NCBI GenBank assembly: GCA_036346275.1
Contig: CM070720.1
Location: forward strand, 7,045,278 to 7,109,277
Source: Otatea glauca
Taxonomy: Eukaryota; Streptophyta; Magnoliopsida; Poales; Poaceae
Length of the DNA stretch: 64,000 nucleotides
Direction of reading: 5' to 3'
This document shows positions 33,153-42,297 of this stretch, one piece after another (position 1 is the stretch's first letter; every line of letters starts with the position of its first letter). The position numbers and the translations under genes are program-made. The notes below the pieces were generated by a model, which saw only the letters and a list, made by a program, of their open reading frames with translations, had not been told where the DNA came from and did not search any database.

Positions 33153-34680
33153 ATGTCGGTGATAAGAGTTCACTGCATCATTCTCCACGCACGAAGGGCA
33201 ATGTACAACTCACTAATGAGCAAATGTCGCTGCAAGAAGACCGTTTCGGTCCATCGAGACTGCTCGGGGAGTTGCTAACACTACCCTTGCTACTATTTTG
33301 TCTAGACTTGATGATATGCTTGCAGCCGCTGTCCTGGAACTTCCGGTCCTCCGCCTCGTCTCCTAAGCAACAACAATGGTGTACTCGTTACTGCTGGGTT
33401 CCCATTGCTGCCCGACTTCCAGCATGGGCCTTGTTGCATCGGTCGCCCCACCACACATCGCCACGGGTTCATCCAGCGATGATGAACAAGGTAAAATCAA
33501 GTTTGAGTTGCCTCCTTTTGGTGGAAAGTTCGATCCTAATGCATATATTAATTGGGAGATAGCGGTAGATAAAGAATTTGCAAACTATGACTTATCGAAA
33601 ACCAAAAGATTAGTGCATGATTAAAGTGTTAACGTCGGATCGATATATTGGTGGAAGCATATATCTAGACATGATAAAGACCTAAAACTTGGAATGCAAT
33701 GAAAAGACTTATGAGAAATGATTATGTTCCTGAATATGTTGCTAAATATTTGCTTACTAAACTTCAATGCTTAAAACAAGGTTCTAAAACTGTTATAGAA
33801 TACTTTCATGATTTGCAAAATTGTTTGTTGCGTTGTGGTTTACAAGAATGTGAGGATGCTCTGAGCTTAGGTTCATCGTGGACTTAATCATGAAATTCAG
33901 GATGTTCTTGTTGATGAAACATATAGTTGTCTTTCAAATTGATTGAATGTGCTTTTAGAGCTGAAAACATGCTTCTTGAATCTTTGAAAGAGCCTTTAGC
34001 TTTATTTGAGGTGCCCATTGTTGCACCTTCTGTTGTAGCTAACATTTTGCAGAAAAGTGAGCACCATCGGGAGAAAGATGAAGAAGAAAATGTGAAAAAA
34101 GAGGAGATATTTGCTGCTCCATACATATGTGAAGAGTTGCAAATTGAAGTTGCACCTACAACCACGGAGAATGATTTAGAAGGTAATGTCAAAGGTATGG
34201 ACTGTATACATGGTGAAAATCATTTTGAAGAGACAAAACTGTTCATGAATCGTGCTATCGTAGAGCAACTATTAATGGAACCCATTGCTGATTTTGTTGC
34301 TATTCCTAGTGATAAAGAAGAGTTGTGTCATAATGCTTCACTTATATCCACGCCACAATTAGTGAATGAACATGAAATATTTATATTTGAACAAAACACT
34401 TGCGCTGAACATAGACATGTTATTCAAATTGCTAGTGAAGAAGATGAGCTTAAATTGATGTCTTCTTTAGATACTTTAGGTTACATTGAATTTGATGTTA
34501 TGTGTGATCTGGATAGTTTCAAGGAGAAGATTTTTGTACATTCGATTTGCCATGGTTATCACGAAATATTTTCTATGTTGTTGGCAAACATAATGATAAA
34601 GGAGAATACAAAGTGCATAGATTATACATTTGTTCAGATCTGAGACCTCCACATCCTATGCAACAATGTGATCAATTTGA
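33153..34680 (+). pseudogene. G4a gag capsid fused to an unknown extra region
   Basis: The start is ATG 33153 in CTAACCATG. Capsid motifs: KIKFELPPFGGKFDPNAYIN (33490-33550), NDYVPEYVAKYLLTKLQCLK (33717-33776), FHDLQNCLLRCGLQECEDAL (about 33806-33865). The region continues without a zinc knuckle into a 238-residue open frame (33927-34643) carrying ENMLLESLKEPLALFEVPIV, ENDLEGNVKGMDCIHGENHF, SLDTLGYIEFDVMCDLDSFK and FVHS. The extra region is acidic, with no known catalytic motif that I can see. It recurs in G4b and G4e with the same reading-frame content, differing mainly by single-base shifts. The gag part should form particles; the function of the extra region is unknown. Confidence 0.8.
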
Positions 34681-35154
34681 TAATTCTAATATCATATCAA
34701 GTACCCCTACAGTCGATTATAATCTATATGATAGTTTTTAAGAAAAGGAGTGTTTGGGTGATTTTGATTCACGAGACATTGATTTGAGCACAAAAGATAT
34801 GCATGTTGCTTTGCTCTTTCTCGCTACTAACATTTTGCGGGAGAATGTGATGGAGTCGAGGGCGACTCCAATTCAAGAAAGGGAGAATGATGAGACCATG
34901 CTCGTCTGGATATGATCAACGCTATATCAATTTGGCGACACTTCACGGCAGCCTCTGTATCATCTACATCTACTAGGATGGCTTTCCTTCACGGGGAGGA
35001 AGCGTCCAAGAGTGCAAGCTTTCAACATGCCTTTATATCTGGAAAGAAATATTGAGCTTTGTGGAGGATGATCTGAACATGAGAATACTTTTGTTGAGGT
35101 CAAGCTAAAAGCTAAGCATGAGTCAAGGGCGACTCAAATTCATGAAAGGGAGGA
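34681..35154 (+). other. G4a 3' internal region with ghost polypurine tract and LTR start
   Basis: At 34858-34910 the sequence GACTCCAATTCAAGAAAGGG is followed by TGATGAGACCATG. It mirrors the true end at 35131-35175, where AAATTCATGAAAGGGAGGA precedes TGATGAGGACATC. The ~265 bp between (34888-35154) may descend from an older LTR head. Protein-like text (WRHFTASSVSSTSTRMAFLH in the better copies) runs through it. Confidence 0.65.
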
Positions 35155-35910
35155 TGATGAGGACATCACTACTACGGATATGATCACATTTGGTTGTGCC
35201 TACTCTAACACATCATCCACGGGCCAAGAAGAGAGATCAAATCCATCACGTTCTGGAATCCAATTCGGCCTCTGAGACAGCACCAACTTAAAACGCCATA
35301 ACTTTTGATCCAGAAGGGTGTTCGGGGCACATGAGTACTTGATTGAAAGCTTTCGTCGCCCTCTTTCCAATGGATCCAGTCTCACCTTCAAATTCCTTCT
35401 GAACTGTCCGAAAACTACAAAACAAGTAACGTCACTTTTCTAGTCCGAGTCAGAGTGGGCCTTGGGCCTTGTAATCGAATTGTATTTGGTTTCCTAGGGT
35501 TTTGAACGACCACCTCCTCTTGTTATCTCATAAATAACCTGCCGCAACCCCATCTAGGGTTTTGGGTTTTGTTTGATTAGTTTAGCCAAGTGCAAACTTC
35601 GTGTCTTCAAGTTGTCTTTGGACAGCCACCTTGTCAAGACCTTCAATAGAACCCCAACTTATTTTGTCCTTCAATTCTTATTCGCAATTTCAGATTGCTT
35701 TTACCATTGTTCTTGCTTGTTCTTGGTTGTTTGCAGGAATTGAACCTCGTGTTCAGTTGATCGTGCCACGGCAAGATCAATAACACTCGAGTTGGTTTAG
35801 CGATTGCTAAAGGCGCATCGTCGTAAATGCGTTGTAGTCGGATCGTCAAAGTCGGTTCCACAAATCGATAGTTATCGCTCTCATCGAAAGATCGGAGACA
35901 ACCTCACATC
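35155..35910 (+). repeat. G4a 3' LTR, type I U3
   Basis: Nearly identical to the 5' copy; the final A is missing (CACATC), just before the target duplication GGTGG. Confidence 0.9.
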
Positions 35911-35915
35911 GGTGG

Positions 35916-36239
35916 GTTTTCTTATGTTTGATTTAGCTATTGTGCAAACTTTGTTCTTGATTGTGTCTAGCGACCACACTGTAAGACAGCATTGTGAAAC
36001 CCCAATTTAAGAGATTTCGGTTTGCCTACATCTTGTTCTTGCTTGCCGTCGATTGCTTGCGAGATTTGAACCTCGGGTTCAGGTTGATCTTCTTTGTTCA
36101 GTGAGGTCAATAACCATTTGGAGTTGGTTCGCGATTGCTAAGGCGCCACGACTTGTTCGTTAAGTAGTCGGATCGCAAGGTCGCCTCCTCCAATCGATAG
36201 TTACCCTCTCACGAAAGATCGGGCACTTCAAGCTTATCA
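35916..36239 (+). repeat. G3 3' LTR, second half
   Basis: Continues 30740 after removal of G4a and its target duplication. Ends AGCTTATCA at 36239, directly against G5 LTR sequence. Confidence 0.8.
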
Positions 36240-38027
36240 CAAGGACACGCTCACGGCAGCTAAATCAACAGGTGAACTCGTTTCTCGAGTGGCATAATTA
36301 TATTTTAGAGGATAGACCACTGCATAATAATGTGCTTGTGCTTAGGAATCATGGCTTAGAGCTGCAAGGATGTCATTCCTCATCACTACAAGCTAGAGTA
36401 CAAGGTATTCGGAGAAGGAAAGCCAAAACGTCCACCAAGGAGAAAAGTCCACATTCAACGGCCATAACTTTTGCATCTGAGTCCGTTCGGGATGAGTGAG
36501 TACTTGATTAAAATATAAATTCGTGCTCTTTCCAGCGGATCCAGCCTCATCATCATATTCCACTCGAGCTGACCACAGAAGTCAAAGCGGTGCGACGGTC
36601 TCAGTCTTTTAGGGTCTGTGCCACCATAATTTTGGGCTGAGTTCCCATGTAATTAAAGTGACGTGAGACCAACTCCTAGCAGCCATCCTTGGCTATGTAT
36701 ATTGGACAAACCCCTATCTATCTCCTTAGGTTTTGATTTGAGAATAGTTACCCATGTGTGGAACTTTATCCTTGTTCTCTGACTCGGCTAGAGCAGCGAT
36801 AAACAAGTTTTGAAACCTCAACTTGAGTGTGTGCTTCATCCTTGTTCTTGCTAGTTCTTGATTGCTTGCAAGAATTCATCCTTGTCATCCTCTGCTAAAT
36901 CGAAGTTATCCCCTCACGGAAGATCGGGCCGTCTTGTGCGCATCATTTGGTATCGAGCAGCGGTTGACGGTGAGTTCTTGTATCTAGTTTAGTTGTTTCA
37001 TTTCATTTCTCCTAGAATCCGGAAAATTTGCCCCACAAAAAAATTGTTCTCCGCTGTCCAAACCACTTTGTGTCTTTCAATCAGTTAATTTTGATTTGCT
37101 AAATTGAGTTTGCGTCCGTTCTAGTATTGTCTTATTGCTGTTCATCTTCTTGTTCATCTCCCACATCAAAATCCATCCCTAAAACCCAAAAACAAACAAC
37201 CCCATCTCGGCCTGAAAGATCACCTTTCTGCATCCGCCACCAAAAATTCCATAAAACTCAATTCACTTATCTTTTTTGAGTAAAACCAAAAGGAGTAGAT
37301 CCGTGACTTAGTATTCTATGTTGATGCCAATTTTCACATCCATACTTGCAAGCACGAGAAATCTATGAATGTTTCAATAAGACCTAATTGCTGTCTGAAA
37401 TCTGCATCTGTGTGCAATTGTAAAATTCGTGCAAAATTCTTTGTTGAATTTCAGAAAGTTTGTCCAAAAGAAAAGTTGGTGCAAAAGCCATCAGGAAGAA
37501 AACCAAAAAAGAATCATTGAAAAAGGCACTGACTAAAGATACGGCTAAAATACCGACCTGCTGTTTGGTGGACAGAAATCAGCAAAATACAAAGTTGGAT
37601 CCATCTTGTGCTCCCAAGTCGCAAATTGCATATGCTTGAATTTTGTTGTGTTTACTTGTATCCACTGCCATCTTTTGTTTTAGCCTAATATCTATCTTTG
37701 TTTGATCAACAACATAGGCTAATTGCTAGTTTGAACACTTATTCAATTCTATGCAAATTCTGAAATTGGCTGATTGTTTTCCTTTGCTACACATTATAAA
37801 GCCTTTTGAGCTCCACTTTCTACTAACCATACAGGTGCTAAGTCTTGCAATCGCTTTACTCACACTTGAGATCGGTTTATCACGAACCAGCCACGGTTTC
37901 ACCTTGCTGCATTTGTAAGAATTGGTGAGAGCTTGGTAAATGCAAGAGAGTGACACTTGATCATTTCAGCAAATAGTAGTGATCGGGAACTACATATCTT
38001 TTTGTGTTTTCCTGTTTATTACTAACC

Positions 38028-39195
38028 ATGGCAAATGATAATGGAAACATTGAGGAAAACCAAGCTAAAATTCTCACATCTCGCTCGAGAGGAATCATGC
38101 AACACTTGACACGATTGCTCAACACGCATGCTGAGAACTACAACAATGCTATGGCTGAGATCAACAACAACCTTGCGACACTTCGTGATCGTATTGATCG
38201 TCTTGATAGACTACAACCACCGCATCTTGCCAATCAAACCAATCATGCACCAAGACAAAATGGAGCACCAGGGCGCGTACCCACTTGCTGCCGCTCTTGG
38301 ACAAATGGGGTAGAAGAAGAGAACAATTGCATTCTGATACAAAGGGCGATGATGTTTTTAACTCCCACAATAATCATAGGCGCCTTGACACAATCGACAA
38401 GGTATGGGTAGAAATCAGCGTGAACAACGGGAGTGCGTGATGATCCATTAGGAAAGATTAAATTTACAATGCCTCCATTTCTTTGGAAAGTTCGATCCTA
38501 ATGCATATATTAATTGGGAGGTAGCGGTAGACAAAGAATTTGCAAAGTATGATTTATCGAAAACCAAAGATTAGTCTTTGCGATCAAAGTGTTAACGTCG
38601 GATGCAATATATTGGTGGAAGCATATATCTAGACATGATAAAGAACCTAAAACTTGGAATACCATGAAAAAACTTATGAGAGATGATTATGTTCCTGAAT
38701 ATGTTCTTTGAATATTTGCTTACTAAACTTCAGCGCTTAAAACAGGGTTCTAAAACTGATATAGAATACTATCATGAATTGCAAAATTGTTTGTTGCGTT
38801 GTGGTTTACAAGAATGTGAACAAGCTACTGAACTTAGGTTCATACGTGGACTTAATCATGAAATTCAGGATGTTCTTGTTGATGAAACATTAAGTTGTCT
38901 TTCAGACTTGATTAAATGTGCTTGCAGAGCTGAAAACATGCTTGTTGAATCTTTCAAAGAGTCATTAGATTCATTTGAGGTGCTCAATGTTGCACCTTCT
39001 GTTGTAACTAACATTTTGCAGGAGAATATGATGGAGTCGAGGACGACTCCAATTCAACAAAGGACGACTCCAATTCAACAAAGGAAGAATGATGAGACCA
39101 TGCTCATCCTGGATAAGACCAATGCTATATCAGTTTGGCGACACTTCATGGCATCCTCTGCATTGTCTACATCCACAAGGTGGTCGTATCTATAA
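38028..39195 (+). pseudogene. gag: G5 gag (frameshifted)
   Basis: The start is ATG 38028 (MANDNGNIEENQAKILTSRS) in CTAACCATG. The first 135 residues end in a shift near 38330. Capsid sequence close to that of G4 follows: VLTSDAIYWWKHISRHDKEP (about 38590-38650), then a 170-residue frame from 38683 with FEYLLTKLQRLKQGSKTDIE, CGLQECEQATELRFIRGLNH and EIQDVLVDETLSCLSDLIKC. The frame ends in ESRTTPIQQRTTPIQQRKND, which includes a tandem duplication (39041-39080) of the ghost polypurine-tract segment. No zinc knuckle is seen. Confidence 0.8.
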
Positions 39196-39377
39196 GGATT
39201 TACCGATCCCCACCAGGGCCAAGTCGATTACACAGATCACTTCGGCCTCCACCTTGACCGCCTCCCATGCTGATGGTGTATTCAAGAAAGGCGTATCTCC
39301 CCCTCTTCAGATTTGAAGCCATATTTTGGAAGAACGATGAGCTTGAGTCGAGGGCGACTCAAATGCAAAAGGGAGGA

Positions 39378-40261
39378 TGATGAGGACATCACTATGTCGG
39401 AACACCCATGACCTTAGCTCCACCACCTCCTATGCAAGGTCCTATCACAAGGACACGCTCACGGCAGCTAAATCAACAGGTGAACTCGTTTCTCGGGTGG
39501 CATAATTATATTTTAGAGGATAGACCACAGCATAATAATGTGGTTGTGCTTAGGAATCATGGCTTAGAGCTGCAAGGACGTCATTCCTCATCACTACAAG
39601 CTAGAGTACAAGGTATTCCCGAGAAGGAAGCCAAAACGTCCACCCAAGAGTAGTCTACCTTCAACTGGCCATAACTTTTGCATACGGAGTCCGTTCGGGA
39701 TGAGTGAGTACTTGATTAAAAGATAAATTCGTGTTCTTTCCAACAGATCTGGCCCCATCATCAAATTCCACTCGAGCTGGCCACAGAAGTCAAAACGGTG
39801 CGACGGTCTCAGTCTTTTAGGGTGTTGTGCCACCATAATTTTGGGCTGAGTTCCCATGTAATTAAAGTGATGTGAGACCAACTCCTAGCAGTCATCCTTG
39901 GCTATATATATTGGACAAACCCCCTATCTATCTCCTTAGGTTTTGATTTGAGAATAGTTACCCATTTGTGGAACTTTATCCTTGTTCTCCTGACTCGGCT
40001 AGAGCAGCAGTAAACAAGTTTTGAAACCTCAACTTGAGTGTGTACTTCATCCATGTTCTTGCTAGTTCTTCGATTGCTTGCAAGAATAGACCTTCATGGT
40101 TAGGTCATCCGGGCTTAGGCACGGTTGATAACGACGAGGAGTGTGGTTTAGCGATTGCAGGCGCTTATCCTTGTGTGGTTCGTAGCCGGATTGTCCAAGT
40201 CATACTCCGCCAAATCGAAGTTATCCCCTCACCGGAAGATCGGGCCGTCTTGTGCGCATCA
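39378..40261 (+). repeat. G5 3' LTR
   Basis: TGATGAGGACATCACTATG at the start and TGTGCGCATCA at the end. The head encodes MQGPITRTRSRQLNQQVNSF then VVVLRNHGLELQG, an 82-codon open frame (39408-39653). Confidence 0.88.
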
Positions 40262-41724
40262 AGGTCCCAAAATATTGATCTCTTCTTCCACGTGCTCTTC
40301 TCTCGGGAGTTCGATTTACGCCCCTTTCCAAACGCAACATCCAAGTTCTTAACCATATCATGGATATCTATCCCACTTAAAGGCTTTGGAGCTAAACCGT
40401 CTTCGTTCGTTCCATCGAATTGTTTTTATTTTGCGGTATGGGTGATTCCTCGAAGGAACCTCTGATGATGCATGTAAACAGTTTTGCGCGAGTGATTGAT
40501 CACACACTCTCGGTATTGTCTAAGCGGTGAGTGCGAGCTTTGGTTCCTTTTGTACTCTGGCGGATAGGTTACCAAGGCGGGGTAATCATTTATAGTGCGA
40601 GAACAAAAGGCGGTCAAAGTGAAGTTCTCGGGTTTATCGCATCCCATACACATACCGGGAACCCATAGTGTTTTGAGATCTTCCACCAATGGTGCTAGGT
40701 ACACATCAATATTGTTCCCAGGTTGTTTGGTCCTTGGATAAATCTGAGACAACAAAATGTACTTCCGTTTCATACACAACAAAGGAGGAAGGTTGTAGAT
40801 CTGAGATTCACGGGCCATGTGCTATGCTGGCTACTCATGTTACCGAGCGTTCTTACGCTCCTCCGAGTGCCAACGCAACAGTTTTGCCTCATTTGGGTTC
40901 GCAAACAAGCGCTTCAAACAAGGAATTATATGCGGATACCATGCCACCTTAGCGGAGGTCCTTTCATCACTGGATGCCCTCACTTGTTATCATCAGAATG
41001 ACTCTTACGCTTGTCTTTGGGATCGTTGCACACAGGACATATGTGCAAGTTCGTGTACTCTTGCGGTGCAGGATCTGATCGTTCGGACATGCATGTATTC
41101 TTTCTACTTCCATTCCCAAGGGACAAAGAACATTCTTAGCTTTGTAGGTGGTTGTCGACCTTTCGTTTCCCTTGGGAAGCATGTCCGCCAATAAGCGTAA
41201 CAACCTTTGTGAAACTCTTATCGAACCAACCGTTGCTTGCTTCCAATTTTAGCAATTCAAGCACGGATGACAACCTTGTGTATTTCGACTTGCAGCCTGG
41301 GAACAAAGGTTTCTCGAGTCCTCTATCAAGCCCGAATTTACCATATTCTCTATCATCACGGTTCCCTTCTACATCGCGCGACATCGATTGATTATCTTCC
41401 GCAACCTATCCTCGCCGGAACCACAATCGATATGACCATCAGACATATCATTGACTTCGTCGACAATGTTAATACACCTTCTGTATCTCCTGCTCTTCAC
41501 GTGGTGGTTCAACATGTATACCCCATTTTGAAACCCCTCATAATCAAGTGTGCTTGATCTGCGCAAAGTTTGAAACATCTTGATTCTCACAGTCAATGCA
41601 CGGACAATACATAAACTGCCCCCCCTTATTAAACATATCCTCTTCTGCGGCTCTTCTAAGCGGGGACACCATTAATGTACTCGGCACTCACACGGTTCTT
41701 AGTGTACATCCATCCTCGCTCCAT
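40262..41724 (-). pseudogene. CACTA TNP2-type transposase, N-terminal two thirds, interrupted
   Basis: Minus strand from ATG 41724: MERGWMYTKNRVSAEYINGV is the transposase-associated N-terminal domain. Then come FQNGVYMLNHHVKSRRYRRC (about 41540), LEKPLFPGCKSKYTRLSSVL and LLKLEASNGWFDKSFTKV (about 41320-41235), GMEVERIHACPNDQILHRKS (about 41115-41055), PRTKQPGNNIDVYLAPLVED with LKTLWVPG (about 40735-40665), FCSRTINDYPALVTYPP (about 40610-40560), KTVYMHHQRFLRG (about 40480), and GKGRKSNSREKSTWKKRSIF (about 40330-40275). These are successive blocks of the TNP2 family (En/Spm transposase). Several frame changes exist. The rest of the protein is cut off where G5 begins at 40261. Confidence 0.87.
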
Positions 41725-42297
41725 CTCGCCAAGCATATAGCATTTAGTGTTAATGCAATTAAAACCCATTACTACCCTTACATAGAAAGAACACATGAAT
41801 CTACAAGCTAAATCTAAAAAATCATCAAATTCTATCCTTACCAAGCTAGATCTTGAATATACTGCAATTAGACACCGTTACTAACCTTAAATCACCAAAA
41901 TCAAATGGATCCTCAATCACCCATCAAAATCAACGGTCTTCTTTTACCAAATCGCCTCACAGCCGCAGCCAATGAAAATAGATCCCGAAACCCTAAAATG
42001 CACCAAGTGGCTCTGGCCTCTGTATTTTATATTGCTGATAGAAATCTCAGACGGTTTTATAAAAAAATCGTCAATGATAAACATAGCATTAAATGCATGA
42101 TATATGATGAAAAACCGTGCAGGATAATTCGTGATATTACAGATGGTTTTATAAAATAACCGTCTGTGATATCTTCCCAGACGGTTTTTAACTACAACCG
42201 TCTGTGATATTGATGTATATCACTTACGGTTTTTGTAGAGTATCGTCTGTGATAATATCACTGACGGTTTCAAAATAAAACCGTCAGTGATATTATT
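41725..42297. repeat. CACTA right 5' region and subterminal repeats
   Basis: 41725-42040 is the transposase leader with no clear frame. 42040-42297 holds about eight CAGACGGTTTT or CTGACGGTTT motifs in both orientations, several as inverted pairs with T/A-rich loops. G4b interrupts it at 42298 (duplication TTATT); it resumes at 45041. Confidence 0.83.

Larger units (their letters stand above)
30741..35910 (+). mobile_element. G4a: complete pol-less gypsy-related element
   Basis: 5' LTR 30741-31501, 3' LTR 35155-35910, perfect 5-bp target duplication GGTGG (30736-30740 and 35911-35915). The primer site is intact, TGGTATCAGAGC (31504-31515). The 3.65-kb internal region has a long leader, a gag capsid region and an extra coding region, but no zinc knuckle, protease, RT, RNase H or integrase motif. 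It is inserted in the 3' LTR of G3. It must have been copied with enzymes from another element. Three other copies or partial copies (42298-45040, 53907-56746, 56747-61931) show this is a family and not a one-off deletion. Confidence 0.92.
36240..40261 (+). mobile_element. G5: pol-less gypsy element with gag only
   Basis: The 5' LTR (36240-36945) lacks its first ~70 bp, taken by G3, and has an internal deletion of about 110 bp. The 3' LTR (39378-40261, 884 bp) is full. The primer site TGGTATCGAGC lies at 36948-36958. The internal region is 2.4 kb with gag capsid and a short tail resembling the end of an integrase (LKPYFGRTDELES-like), then the polypurine tract. No protease, RT or integrase. 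The right flank is CACTA transposase, so G5 lies in that gene. A solo LTR of this family is at 51272-52139. Confidence 0.85.

Noticed and set aside
33927..34643. Host gene candidate (238-residue open frame)
   Set aside because: The same coding text recurs at 43087-44172 and 58640-57580 between G4 LTRs, so it belongs to a repeat family.
41905..42159. 84-residue plus-strand frame beside the transposase
   Set aside because: Opposite to the CACTA gene, and it runs into the subterminal repeats, so coding is unlikely.
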